Source of the DNA: RH-AL1 sp965277355
GTDB lineage: Bacteria > Pseudomonadota > Alphaproteobacteria > Rhizobiales > Beijerinckiaceae
Reading direction: 5' to 3'
Assembly: GCA_965277355.1 (NCBI GenBank)
Contig: CBDICN010000001.1
Span: 1,240,001 to 1,304,000 of the forward strand
Length of the DNA: 64,000 bases
The notes under the pieces are model-generated. The model did not search any database. It had not been told where the DNA came from and saw nothing but the letters and a program-made list of their open reading frames with translations. The position numbers and the translations under genes are program-made. Every line of letters starts with the position of its first letter. The stretch's first letter is position 1. This document shows positions 53,067-61,626 of this stretch, in pieces.

Positions 53067-54902
53067 ATGGACAAAGTCACGAAACGCGCCCGCGCGCTGG
53101 CGGCCGCCACGCTTGGCGCGACGCTCGTCGGTTCGCTCGCGGTAACGCCGGCCTCGGCGGCTCACGAGAGCCTCAACGTCTCGACGCCTTTCGAGGTCTC
53201 CGACAGCCCGGCCGGCAACTACCTGGCCGCCCTGATCGCCGGCGCCGACCACGACACCACCGCGGCCGCGACCTTTTTCCGCGAGGCTCTACGTTTCGAT
53301 CCACGCAACCCGCAATTGCTCGAGCGGACCTTCGTCGCGGCCTTGTCGAACGGCAACATGTTGGATGGCTTCACGCTCGCCGACCGCCTCGTCGCCCGCG
53401 ATCCGAGCAACGGGCTGGCCCACCTCACCCTCGGCATCAAGGCCCTGAAGAACCGGAACTATTCGCTGGCTCGCTCGCAGTTGTCGAAGGGCGGACCGGG
53501 CCAGCAGCGCGATGTCACCGCAACGCTGCTGTCGGCCTGGAGCTATGCCGGCAGCGGCGACGAGAAGAAGGCGATCGAGGTCTGCGACCGCCTGCGAGAG
53601 GATAATTTCGCGGTATTCCGCAACTTCCACGCGGGCCTGATCGCGCAGGAGATGGGCGATGCGGCGGAGGCAGGACGACGTCTGGCGGCGGCCTATGCCG
53701 GCGACAAGAACACGTTGCGCCTGGTCGACGCGTACGGGCGCTACTTGTCTTCGACGGGCGACAATGCGGCCGCTCTCAAGGTGTATCAGGATTTCGACCA
53801 AGCCCTGCCGAACCACCCGATCATCAGCGCCGCGCTCGCCGACCTCCAGGCCGGCAAGACGCTCGAGCCGCTGATCAGGTCGGCCGACCAGGGCGCGGCG
53901 GAGGTGCTCTACGGGCTCGGCGCCGCCGGCAACCGCCAGGGCGACGAAGTCGCGGCCATGGTGTACCTTCGGCTCTCTCTCTACCTCGCGCCGAAGAACG
54001 CCCTCTCGCTGATCACCCTCGCCGACATCTACGATCGGCTGAAGCAAAATAGCGAAGCGATCGCGGTCTACGAAAGCGTGCCGAACGCGAGCGTGCTGCG
54101 CACCACCGCCGACATCCAGATCGCCCAGCTGCTCGACAACCTCGGCAAGAAGGACGAGAGCGCGAAATACCTGCAGGAGATCGTCTCCGAGCATCCCAAC
54201 GACGAGGATGCGCTACAGGCGCTCGGCAACGCGCAGCGCGGCGACAAGAAATATGGGCTCGCCGCGGAGACCTACACCAAGGCGCTGGCTGCCACCAAGA
54301 AGCCGCACAAGGCCGAGTGGCCGCTGTATTATTTCCGTGGCATTTCTTACGAGCGCGACAAGCAATGGGATAAGGCGCAGGCCGACTTCCGCGAAGCCCT
54401 GAAGCTCTACCCCGACCAGCCGCTCGTTCTGAACTATCTCGGCTACAGCTGGGTCGATCGCGGCGAGAACCTCGACGAGGCTTTCAAGATGCTCCACAAG
54501 GCCGTCGAGCTACGACCGTCCGACGGCTACATCGTGGATAGCCTCGGATGGGCCTACTACAAGCTCGGCAAGTACGACGAGGCGGCGAAGGAACTCGAAC
54601 GCGCCATCGACCTCAAGCCGGGCGACCCGACTATCAACGACCATCTCGGCGACGCCTACTGGCGGGTCGGCCGCAAGCTCGATGCCTTGTTCCAATGGAA
54701 CCACGCGCGCGATCTCGGGCCGGAGCCGGACGACAAGGCGAAGATCTTGGCGAAGATCGAGCACGGTCTTCCTCCAGAGAAGACGCCCGAGGCGGCCGAC
54801 AACAAGACCGAGTCCAAGAAGCCGGCGGGGGACGGTGCGTCGCGCGATGTGACGCCGTCGCCGTCGCCGACCGACTCGGGCTCACCCAAGGACGGCGGCT
54901 GA
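53067..54902 (+). CDS. Exported tetratricopeptide-repeat protein
   Basis: A 611-residue protein with a signal peptide (about 1-32, ending ASA). It is almost wholly TPR: repeats such as NYLAALIAGADHDTTAAATFFREALRFDP, YGLAAETYTKAL, QWDKAQADFREALKLYPDQ and KYDEAAKELERAIDLKPGD. The C-terminal 40 residues are Lys/Pro/Ser-rich. GGTGGAG lies 8 bases before the ATG. Its position just ahead of ispE is common in Hyphomicrobiales. It is probably a periplasmic scaffold or assembly factor; no specific function is assigned. Confidence 0.88.
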   Translation: MDKVTKRARALAAATLGATLVGSLAVTPASAAHESLNVSTPFEVSDSPAGNYLAALIAGADHDTTAAATFFREALRFDPRNPQLLERTFVAALSNGNMLDGFTLADRLVARDPSNGLAHLTLGIKALKNRNYSLARSQLSKGGPGQQRDVTATLLSAWSYAGSGDEKKAIEVCDRLREDNFAVFRNFHAGLIAQEMGDAAEAGRRLAAAYAGDKNTLRLVDAYGRYLSSTGDNAAALKVYQDFDQALPNHPIISAALADLQAGKTLEPLIRSADQGAAEVLYGLGAAGNRQGDEVAAMVYLRLSLYLAPKNALSLITLADIYDRLKQNSEAIAVYESVPNASVLRTTADIQIAQLLDNLGKKDESAKYLQEIVSEHPNDEDALQALGNAQRGDKKYGLAAETYTKALAATKKPHKAEWPLYYFRGISYERDKQWDKAQADFREALKLYPDQPLVLNYLGYSWVDRGENLDEAFKMLHKAVELRPSDGYIVDSLGWAYYKLGKYDEAAKELERAIDLKPGDPTINDHLGDAYWRVGRKLDALFQWNHARDLGPEPDDKAKILAKIEHGLPPEKTPEAADNKTESKKPAGDGASRDVTPSPSPTDSGSPKDGG

Positions 54903-54922
54903 GCACACATATCGAAGCCGTT

Positions 54923-55789
54923 GTGCTTGTCGAACGTGCCCCAGCGAAGATCAACCTGACGCTCCACATCGTCGCGCGCCGCGACGATGGCTGGCACGAA
55001 TTGGAAAGCCTGGTCGCCTTCACGCGGAGCGGTGACACGCTCGCCCTCGTGCCCGGAGGTCCGCTTGCGCTGACAATCGATGGCCCCACGGCCGGGGCGG
55101 CAGGCGCGAACGACGACAATCTCGTGATGCGGGCGGCACGCGCCTTGGTTGGCGAAGTGCCCGGTCTTCAGATGGGCAGCTTCCGCCTGACCAAGAGGCT
55201 GCCGGTCGCGGCGGGCATTGGCGGCGGCTCCTCGGACGCGGCGGCCGCGTTGCGACTGTTGGCGCGGCTCAACGGCCTGGCTCCGAACGACGCGCGCCTG
55301 ATCTCGGCGGCGACGAAGACGGGCGCCGACGTGCCGGTCTGTCTTGCGGCGACCGCGCGGATGATGACCGGGGTCGGGCACAGGCTCGGACCGGCGCTCG
55401 CCCTGCCGCCCCTGCCCGCGCTGATTGTCAACCCCGGCGTTGCCCTGGAGACGAAATCCGTCTTCACCCGGATGGATCTCGCGACGGGTTGGCGAAGCTC
55501 GGCGAACAGCCATCCGGCGATTGCCAACGGCCAGGATCCGTCGACGGTCGTCACGCTCCTCAAGCGCGGACGCAACGACATGGAAGACGCTGCCTGTGTC
55601 CTTGTCCCCGTCGTCTCGGACGTGCTCGCCGTACTCGGCGCGGCGCCGGGCTGCCGTCTTGCGCGCATGTCGGGCTCGGGAGCGACCTGCTTCGGTCTTT
55701 TCGCCGACTGCAAGCAAGCCGGGCGCGCGAGGAAAGCGATCCGCCGCGCGCATCCAAACTGGTGGGTGAAAACGGTGATGCTGGGCTGA
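54923..55789 (+). CDS. ispE: 4-(cytidine 5'-diphospho)-2-C-methyl-D-erythritol kinase
   Basis: A 288-residue GHMP kinase of the MEP pathway, phosphorylating CDP-ME at position 2 for isoprenoid synthesis. The N-terminus ERAPAKINLTLHI and the ATP motif PVAAGIGGGSSDAAAAL are diagnostic; MSGSGATCFGLF is the third GHMP motif. The GTG at 54923 fits the usual start just before the APAKINL strand; it is 20 bases after the TPR gene stop, with a weak ribosome-binding site, so coupling with the upstream gene is likely. Confidence 0.95.
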   Translation: MLVERAPAKINLTLHIVARRDDGWHELESLVAFTRSGDTLALVPGGPLALTIDGPTAGAAGANDDNLVMRAARALVGEVPGLQMGSFRLTKRLPVAAGIGGGSSDAAAALRLLARLNGLAPNDARLISAATKTGADVPVCLAATARMMTGVGHRLGPALALPPLPALIVNPGVALETKSVFTRMDLATGWRSSANSHPAIANGQDPSTVVTLLKRGRNDMEDAACVLVPVVSDVLAVLGAAPGCRLARMSGSGATCFGLFADCKQAGRARKAIRRAHPNWWVKTVMLG

Positions 55790-55829
55790 GGTCGGGCCGC
55801 CGTCCAACATCCAAGTGGACCTGAAGGCG

Positions 55830-56573
55830 TCAGAATAGGCTCGGCTGGACCTGCTCCTGCTCTTGTGATGTAGGCGCAGCCGCGTCGCCGATTGGCGTCA
55901 TCACTCCGGGGCCGTCGTTCGCGACCTTGTTGACCGCGTCGCTCAACGCAACGAAGCACAGCACCTCATTCTTCGGCGGTCGCAGCAAGGCTAGCGCGGG
56001 CTCGATCGCTGCTTCGTCCGGCTCGAGCCACGTCGCGAACGCCGCCGGCTCGATGACGACCGGCAGGCGCGGGTGGATCGCCGCCGACGTGCCGTTCGCC
56101 CCCGTCGTGACGATGCAGGCGGTGTCGACTTCCTCGCCGTTTGGCCCGTGCCAGGTCTCCCAAAGGCCGGCGAGCGCGAGCGGCGACCCGTCGACGCGCC
56201 GGAACAGAAAGGGCCGCGACGCCGCTGCCCTGCCGGAGCCCGATCGCCGCCACTCGTAGAAGGCATCAGCCGGCACAAGGCAGCGACGGCGACGCAGCGC
56301 ATTGCGGAAGCTCGCCTTTTCGGCAATTCCTTCACATCGCGCGTTGAAGATAAGCGGGAACTTATTTGGATCCTTGACGAATGTCGGCAGAAAGGCCCAG
56401 CGCGCGAGAGTGAAGTGGCGCGTCTCGACCCCGTCCTGCCGCGCCGACCGCACGATCGCGATCGGCTGCGTCGGGGCGATATTGTAACGCGGCGGAAAGT
56501 TCGGCTGCTCCTTGTAGCCGAACATCCTGCGCATCGCCTCCGGTGGCAGGGTCACGGCAAAACGGCCGCACAT
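55830..56573 (-). CDS. SOS-response-associated peptidase (HMCES/YedK family)
   Basis: A 247-residue SRAP-domain protein. Cys2 becomes the N-terminal residue after Met removal and forms a thiazolidine with abasic sites in single-stranded DNA; N32, E107 (AFYEW) and H167 (IHPRLPVV) complete the conserved site. The C-terminal tail after about residue 230 is disordered and ends QPSLF, like a beta-clamp-binding motif. It is convergent with ispE and divergent from the small conserved gene at 56692. Confidence 0.92.
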   Translation of the reverse strand: MCGRFAVTLPPEAMRRMFGYKEQPNFPPRYNIAPTQPIAIVRSARQDGVETRHFTLARWAFLPTFVKDPNKFPLIFNARCEGIAEKASFRNALRRRRCLVPADAFYEWRRSGSGRAAASRPFLFRRVDGSPLALAGLWETWHGPNGEEVDTACIVTTGANGTSAAIHPRLPVVIEPAAFATWLEPDEAAIEPALALLRPPKNEVLCFVALSDAVNKVANDGPGVMTPIGDAAAPTSQEQEQVQPSLF

Positions 56574-56691
56574 GTGTCGTCCTCGTTTGGCAGGGCTAGG
56601 GCTTCGCTCGCCCGTTGCTATTTAGCCGGTACTTGAACCGTTTGTTAGCGGGTCACGCGTTACAAAGACTCGGACCATCGCCGAGTACCAA

Positions 56692-57237
56692 ATGACCTAT
56701 CTGTCGGACGAGGAACGGCAAGCCATTCGCTCCGTCAGCCAGAACGGCCGGAGCGAGTCGCGCGTGCGTCGGGCGGAGGCCCTCGTCAACCCCGCCTCCG
56801 GCCTCGCCAACGACTACCTCAATCTCTTCAACGAGATTGTCATGCTCATCGAGCAGTTGCCGATGATGCCCGAGCTCTACGAAGACATCCAGCGCTGGCG
56901 GCCGACCTCGTACCAGGACTATTTCCGCCGCTCGATCCTGCCGGGGCGCGGCTCCGCGCTCGAGACATACGCGCGGCTCGACGCCAAGTTTCGCGAGAAC
57001 TTCGAGACGGTCGTCGCCGAACTCGACCGTCGCGCGACCGGCGCCGTCGCCGCCGTGCGCAAGCATGTCAAGCACGCCGACAGCGACCATGAGGCGCTAG
57101 TCCCGCTTTGCAATCGGGCCGGATCGAGCATCCGCGAGGCCCTCGACCAAGCCACCATGCTGGTCAACCATGGCAAGTTCGTCTCCGGCGACATCGTCCA
57201 GATGCGCACCGATCACCTGATCGGCGCAAGGTCTTGA
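56692..57237 (+). CDS. Conserved alphaproteobacterial protein of unknown function
   Basis: A 181-residue, mainly helical soluble protein. It has no named domain that I can identify; segments NPASGLANDYLNLFNEIVMLIEQLP, YQDYFRRSILPGR and FVSGDIVQMRTDHLI look conserved by composition. Codon use is like the neighbours, and no signal or membrane helix is present. The start is ATG 56692 with a weak upstream site. It is followed by sua5 after 31 bases, so they may share a transcript. Confidence 0.72.
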   Translation: MTYLSDEERQAIRSVSQNGRSESRVRRAEALVNPASGLANDYLNLFNEIVMLIEQLPMMPELYEDIQRWRPTSYQDYFRRSILPGRGSALETYARLDAKFRENFETVVAELDRRATGAVAAVRKHVKHADSDHEALVPLCNRAGSSIREALDQATMLVNHGKFVSGDIVQMRTDHLIGARS

Positions 57238-57268
57238 CGGTCCTGGCCGCCAGCGCAACCTGCGGCGC

Positions 57269-58198
57269 GTGACGATCAATGATGCTCAGATAGACGAAGC
57301 AGCCGGGCGCCTTCGCAGCGGCGATCTGGTGGCCTTCCCCACCGAGACGGTCTACGGGCTCGGCGCCGATGCGACCTCGCCGGAGGCTGTCGCGCGCATC
57401 TTCGCCGCGAAGGGGCGACCGAGCTTCAACCCGTTGATCGCGCACATCGCGGACATCGATCACGCCTTCTGCGAGAGCCTTTTCACCGCGGAGGCCGAAC
57501 GCCTGGCCGCTCGATTCTGGCCGGGCCCGCTCACGCTCGTCCTCGAGCGCTCGCGGCGTGGGACGGTGTGCGATCTCGCCTGCGCGGGTCTCGACAGCGT
57601 GGGCCTTCGTGTGCCCGCCCACCCGACGGCGCTGGCGCTGTTGCGGAAGGTCGATCGTCCGGTCGCCGCGCCGTCGGCCAACCGCTCCGGACACCTCAGC
57701 CCGACCGAGGCGCCGCATGTTCGAGAGGATCTCGGCAACTCCGTCGCCATGATTATCGATGACGGCCCATGCGCCTTCGGTGTCGAGTCAACGATCGTGA
57801 GTTGCCGCGGCGAGGGGATCAGCTTGCTTCGGCCAGGCGCGATCTCCGCGGATTTGATAGAGGCCGTGATCGGCCGACCTCTCGATAAAGCCAGCGCCGC
57901 GGTCCGCGCGCCGGGCATGCTCGCTTCCCACTATGCACCGAAAGCTACCCTTCGGCTCAATGCGACGACGCTACAAGCGGGCGAAACCGGTCTCGACTTC
58001 GGATCGCGCCTCCCGGGTGCCGCGCGCGACCTGTCGCCGAGGGGTAACCTCGCCGAGGCTGCCGCCAATCTCTATCGCTTCCTTCGTCAGCTCGACCGAG
58101 AAGGGGCCGCGACAATCGCCGTGGCCCCTCTTCCCGGCGCCGGCCTCGGAGCGGCGATCAACGATCGGCTCAGCCGTGCCGCCGCTCCGAGGCGATAG
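57269..58198 (+). CDS. sua5: L-threonylcarbamoyladenylate synthase (Sua5 type)
   Basis: A 309-residue enzyme that makes threonylcarbamoyl-AMP from threonine, bicarbonate and ATP for tRNA t6A37. The YrdC domain (about 1-190) has FPTETVYGLGADATSPEAVARIFAAKGRPSFNPLI with the basic KxR pocket; the C-terminal Sua5 domain begins near PGMLASHYAPKATLRL. The two-domain form is typical of alphaproteobacteria. Start GTG 57269 without a good ribosome-binding site. A 14-bp tandem repeat follows the stop. Confidence 0.94.
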   Translation: MTINDAQIDEAAGRLRSGDLVAFPTETVYGLGADATSPEAVARIFAAKGRPSFNPLIAHIADIDHAFCESLFTAEAERLAARFWPGPLTLVLERSRRGTVCDLACAGLDSVGLRVPAHPTALALLRKVDRPVAAPSANRSGHLSPTEAPHVREDLGNSVAMIIDDGPCAFGVESTIVSCRGEGISLLRPGAISADLIEAVIGRPLDKASAAVRAPGMLASHYAPKATLRLNATTLQAGETGLDFGSRLPGAARDLSPRGNLAEAAANLYRFLRQLDREGAATIAVAPLPGAGLGAAINDRLSRAAAPRR

Positions 58199-58205
58199 CC
58201 ACGAC

Positions 58206-58274
58206 GACGCCAGAACTTGGACGCTAGGACTTGGACGCCAGGACTTGGACGCCAGGACTTGGACGCTAGGACTT
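58206..58274. repeat. 14-bp direct tandem repeat array
   Basis: Four contiguous copies of a 14-base unit GGACTTGGACGCYA lie at 58213-58226, 58227-58240, 58241-58254 and 58255-58268; Y alternates T, C, C, T and the first copy has one mismatch. A half unit precedes (GACGCCA, 58206-58212) and a partial one follows. The stop codon of the minus-strand DUF2945 gene lies in the last full copy. The unit is not a multiple of three and sits in the 3' region between two genes. Confidence 0.92.
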
Positions 58275-58493
58275 GATCTTCACTTCCGAGGTCGACTTCA
58301 GCACCTTCTGCCCCTTGTCGGTCTTGATCTCGACAGCCGGCTCGTCCTCGGAGGCATGGCGCTTGACCTTGCTGCCCTTGATCGTGCGCTCGACATCATC
58401 CGTGTGGACCTTTGTCACTTCGCCCTCGACCTTGCCTTTGCCCCACTTGTACTCGACGTCGTCGCTTTTGCTGACGTCCTTGTTGGCGGTCAT
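58266..58493 (-). CDS. DUF2945/HVA1-family small protein
   Basis: A 75-residue hydrophilic, lysine-rich protein. VEYKWGKGKVEGEVTKVHTDD and VEIKTDKGQKVLKSTSEV match the DUF2945 (hypervirulence-associated TUDOR-like) family, seen widely in bacteria and fungi, often in stress-regulated loci. GGGAGAG is 4-5 bases before the ATG. Function unknown. The stop is within the tandem repeat. A GGAAC-N16-CGCT sequence upstream resembles a general-stress promoter. Confidence 0.85.
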   Translation of the reverse strand: MTANKDVSKSDDVEYKWGKGKVEGEVTKVHTDDVERTIKGSKVKRHASEDEPAVEIKTDKGQKVLKSTSEVKIKS

Positions 58494-58519
58494 CGCGCTC
58501 TCCCTATCGATCGATGGGA

Positions 58520-58544
58520 AGCGCGACGTCGCGCCGGCCGTTCC
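58520..58544 (-). promoter_or_regulatory. Possible EcfG-type general-stress promoter
   Basis: On the minus strand, GGAAC (58544-58540), a 16-base spacer and CGCT (58523-58520) lie 27 bases before the DUF2945 start. The established EcfG consensus in Hyphomicrobiales is GGAAC-N16/17-CGTT, so this has one mismatch. The site also sits just beyond the end of acuI. Confidence 0.3.
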
Positions 58545-58547
58545 GCC

Positions 58548-59525
58548 TCATGCGATCGACACGATGACGCGGCCGCGGATCTTGCCGTTGATGATATCGT
58601 GGGCCGCCCCGATGACTTCGTCGAAGCCGACCGTGCGGGTCGCGTCTTTCAGTTTCGAGCTATCCAGGTCGCTCGCGAGCCGCTGCCAGGCTTCGACCCT
58701 CAGCGCCTTCTCGCAATAGACGCTGTCGATGCCGAGTAGCGCGACCCCCCGCAGGATGAAGGGTGCGACCGAACTCGGCAGGTCCATGCCCTGCGCCAGG
58801 CCGCAGCAGGCGATCGCACCATGCCGCTTGGTCTGCGCCAGCACGTTGGCCAGCGTGTGAGAGCCGACGGCGTCGACGCCGGCCGCCCAGCGCTCCTTGC
58901 CGAGCGGCTTGTCCGGCCCGGACAGAGTGGCGCGGTCGATGATCTCGTCGGCGCCGAGGCTTTTCAGGTAATCGGCTTCGGACGAGCGGCCGGTCGAGGC
59001 GATGCAGTGCCAACCAGTCTTCTTCAGGAGCATCAGCGCGAACGAGCCGACGCCGCCGGCGGCGCCGGTGACCACCGCCGGACCATGGTCTGGCTCGGCG
59101 CCATGCTTCTCGAGCGCGAGCACGGAGAGCATCGCCGTGTAGCCGGCCGTTCCGATCGCCATTGCGTCGTGTGCGGAAAGACGTTCGGGCAACTTGACCA
59201 GCCACTCGCCCTTGACCCGCGCCTTCTCGGCATAGCCGCCGAAATGCGTCTCCGACAAACCCCAGCCGTTGCAGACGACGCGATCCCCCGGCTTGTAATC
59301 GGAATCCTCCGATGTCTCGACGGTGCCGGCGAAGTCGATGCCGCCGATCATCGGCGAGACGCGCACGATCGGGTTCTTGCCTGTGATCGCGAGCCCATCC
59401 TTGTAGTTCACCGTGGAATGGGACACCCGCACCGTGACGTTGCCCGGCATGAGTTCGTTCTCATCGAAGTCGACGATGGCCGCCATGGTGCCGGTATCGG
59501 TTTTATCGATGCGCAGGGCCTTCAT
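58548..59525 (-). CDS. acuI: Acrylyl-CoA reductase-type quinone oxidoreductase (YhdH/AcuI)
   Basis: A 325-residue MDR-superfamily NADPH-dependent reductase without zinc ligands. The N-terminal part has NYKDGLAITGKNPIVRVSPMIGGIDFAGTV, typical of the YhdH/AcuI group; the cofactor motif is VTGAAGGVGSFALMLLKK and the specificity segment AIACCGLAQGMDLP. AcuI converts acryloyl-CoA to propionyl-CoA. ATG 59525 has GGAGATCGAACG upstream; the frame is open further. It is divergent from maiA. Confidence 0.92.
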   Translation of the reverse strand: MKALRIDKTDTGTMAAIVDFDENELMPGNVTVRVSHSTVNYKDGLAITGKNPIVRVSPMIGGIDFAGTVETSEDSDYKPGDRVVCNGWGLSETHFGGYAEKARVKGEWLVKLPERLSAHDAMAIGTAGYTAMLSVLALEKHGAEPDHGPAVVTGAAGGVGSFALMLLKKTGWHCIASTGRSSEADYLKSLGADEIIDRATLSGPDKPLGKERWAAGVDAVGSHTLANVLAQTKRHGAIACCGLAQGMDLPSSVAPFILRGVALLGIDSVYCEKALRVEAWQRLASDLDSSKLKDATRTVGFDEVIGAAHDIINGKIRGRVIVSIA

Positions 59526-59725
59526 TCGTTCGATCTCCAGACTGCACGCGGCCCAGCGCCCGTTCGGGTCGTGCGCCGACGACACCAGAACTGGCGATCT
59601 CCGGACCCGGTTCAATCCGCTTTTCGCAGCCGGCCACCCGACCGGCCGCGCTCGCCCCTTGCTCGGCAATCTCGCACCAGCAGGATAAGGAGGATGCCGG
59701 CCGGCGCTTTCACGGAGGATGACCC

Positions 59726-60391
59726 ATGACCAATCACCCGCATTTCGAACTCTACAGCTACTGGCGGACATCGGCGACGTACCGCGTCCGCGTCGCGATG
59801 AACCTCAAAGGCATCTCGGCGACTGACCACGACATCAACCTCGACAAGGGCGAGCAGCGTAGCGGTGCGTTTTTGAAGATCAACCCGCTTGGCGCGATCC
59901 CGGCCCTGGTCGCGCCAGGCCATCCGCCGCTCACCCAGTCGACCGCCATTCTCGAATTTCTTGACGAGACGGTGCCGGAGCCGCCGCTGCTGCCAGCCGA
60001 TCCTTACGCAAGGGCGCGGGTGCGCTCGATCGCCGCCTCGCTCGCCGGCGACACCCACCCGCTGATCGTGCCGCGCATCAAGAAGTATCTCACGACCGCC
60101 GGCGGCTTCGACGAGGCGGCGTGGCGCGCCTGGCAGGTCCACTGGTTCACCACCAACCTTCAGGCGGTCGAGGCGCGGCTCGCGGCGGAGAGCGAGACCG
60201 GCAGCTTCTGTCACGGCGATCAGGTGACGATCGCCGACATCTGCCTCGCGAGCATCACGGCGGTGGCCAAGGTGTTCAAGGTCGACGTCGCCGCCATCCC
60301 GACGATCGACCGCATCATCGCCCAGTGCGAGGGCATGGATGCCTTCGCGAAGGCGGACCCCTACAAGCAGATAGGTGCGCCGGCAACCTAA
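59726..60391 (+). CDS. maiA: Maleylacetoacetate isomerase (zeta-class GST)
   Basis: A 221-residue zeta-class GST-fold enzyme that isomerises maleylacetoacetate to fumarylacetoacetate in tyrosine/homogentisate breakdown. The start LYSYWRTSATYRVRVAMNLKGI carries the active-site serine/threonine region, followed by NPLGAIPALV (cis-proline) and STAILEFLDE; the helical domain contains DQVTIADICLAS. GGAGGATGACCC precedes the ATG. It is convergent with the alpha/beta hydrolase. Confidence 0.93.
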   Translation: MTNHPHFELYSYWRTSATYRVRVAMNLKGISATDHDINLDKGEQRSGAFLKINPLGAIPALVAPGHPPLTQSTAILEFLDETVPEPPLLPADPYARARVRSIAASLAGDTHPLIVPRIKKYLTTAGGFDEAAWRAWQVHWFTTNLQAVEARLAAESETGSFCHGDQVTIADICLASITAVAKVFKVDVAAIPTIDRIIAQCEGMDAFAKADPYKQIGAPAT

Positions 60392-60444
60392 CGGGAGACA
60401 GCGAGACAGCGGCGAGGGGATCGTTCCCGCTCGCCGCGCTGCGG

Positions 60445-61140
60445 CTAAGCCGCGGCTTTCAACCCCTCGAGCCATTTCGTGGCGATCGCGACGACCTCGG
60501 TCGGTTTCTCGAGCGTGGGAAGGTGACCGCAATCGGGAAGAGCATGCCATTGGGCATGGGGGATGTGCTCGACGAAGGCTTTGCCCTTGGCGATCGGCGC
60601 GATCTGATCGTTCTCGCCCCAAATCGCGAGCACCGGCATGGTCAACGCGGCGGCATGGTCCTGGACCGACCGGCGCGTGGCGAGGGATTTCGCCTGCTGG
60701 ACGGCCACGTCGCGACCGACGCGTTTCGCCATGGTCTTGAACATGCCGGCGGCCGCTTGATGCGCCGGCGCCACGACGAGGCCCGCGAGCATTTCGATCA
60801 CGCCGTCGGTGTTGCTCTCGATGCCCTGCACGAGGCCGCCGCCCTGCTCCGGGTCGCCGGCGGCCGGGTCGTTGCCCATGATCCACAGGCCCTTGACCCG
60901 GTCGGGCGCAGCGAGCGCGATCTCGACAGCGAGCGCGGCCCCGTAGGACGTGCCCGCGAGCACGAAAGTCGGCGGCGCCTGGTCGAGGATCGCCTTGACG
61001 CTCTCCGCCATCGTGTCGCGCGGCGCGGCGACGACATGGACATTGATGTGCTTGGCGAGGCCCGGCTCGACCTCGGCGTAGAGGCCGTTGTCGCAAAACA
61101 GCGCTGGGATGAGGACGAGCTCCTTCGGCATATCGGTCAT
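60445..61140 (-). CDS. Alpha/beta-fold hydrolase
   Basis: A 231-residue alpha/beta hydrolase. LVLIPALFCDNGLY is the oxyanion segment, AGTSYGAALA the nucleophile elbow (Ser), WGENDQIAP the acid region and DCGHLPTLEKP the histidine. The active site therefore looks intact. Substrate unknown. AGGAG is 5 bases before the ATG at 61140. The truncated metallo-beta-lactamase fragment lies just upstream on the same strand. Confidence 0.88.
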   Translation of the reverse strand: MTDMPKELVLIPALFCDNGLYAEVEPGLAKHINVHVVAAPRDTMAESVKAILDQAPPTFVLAGTSYGAALAVEIALAAPDRVKGLWIMGNDPAAGDPEQGGGLVQGIESNTDGVIEMLAGLVVAPAHQAAAGMFKTMAKRVGRDVAVQQAKSLATRRSVQDHAAALTMPVLAIWGENDQIAPIAKGKAFVEHIPHAQWHALPDCGHLPTLEKPTEVVAIATKWLEGLKAAA

Positions 61141-61257
61141 GAGAACTCCTGAGCGGCCACGCCGATCGGACGATGATCGGACGAGCCGACGCCGCAGTAG
61201 CACGGCCCGCATCGTATGTTTTATCGAACGTCGCTTGCCGGCACCACCTTTTGCGTC

Positions 61258-61531
61258 TTCGGGTCAACGCGTGCATGTAGGTGGTCGCGCTGGTTTCCCG
61301 AACGATTGCGGCCGCGCTACCGATATGGTCGGGATGGCCGTGCGTGAAGATCAAATGCCGGAGGTCGCGCGGATTGCGTCCAAGCTGCCGGATCACATCC
61401 ATGACGATTGAGGCCTTGCCGGGAAAGCCCGCGTCCGAGAGCGTGAACTCTGACCCGCCATCGAGCAGCACGGCGTTGGCGTTGCCCATCGGCACGAGGT
61501 AGGCACCCTCGATGATCTTCTTTAAGCCCAA
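61258..61531 (-). pseudogene. Truncated MBL-fold metallohydrolase (N-terminal fragment)
   Basis: Starting at TTG 61531, eight bases after GGAG, the frame encodes about 90 residues of a glyoxalase II-like MBL-fold protein: EGAYLVPMGNANAVLLDGGSE and the metal motif FTHGHPDHIGSAAAI. Similarity stops near TYMHAL and basic nonsense follows. The frame then stays open through the antisense of the next gene, which is a composition effect. The missing later histidines and aspartate mean it cannot be active. The alpha/beta hydrolase starts about 120 bases further down. Confidence 0.7.
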
Positions 61532-61626
61532 CCGTGTGTCTCCATCTATTTAAAACCTGGCCATGACTTAGGGACCAGCACCGGTATGTCCGGGGCAGCG
61601 GGAGCTTGATGCTTTAGACTTGGCCT

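Noticed and set aside
59612..61257. Continuation of the MBL-like frame to give a 639-residue protein
   Set aside because: After about 90 residues the similarity ends and the frame runs antisense to maiA and out of frame with the intact alpha/beta hydrolase.
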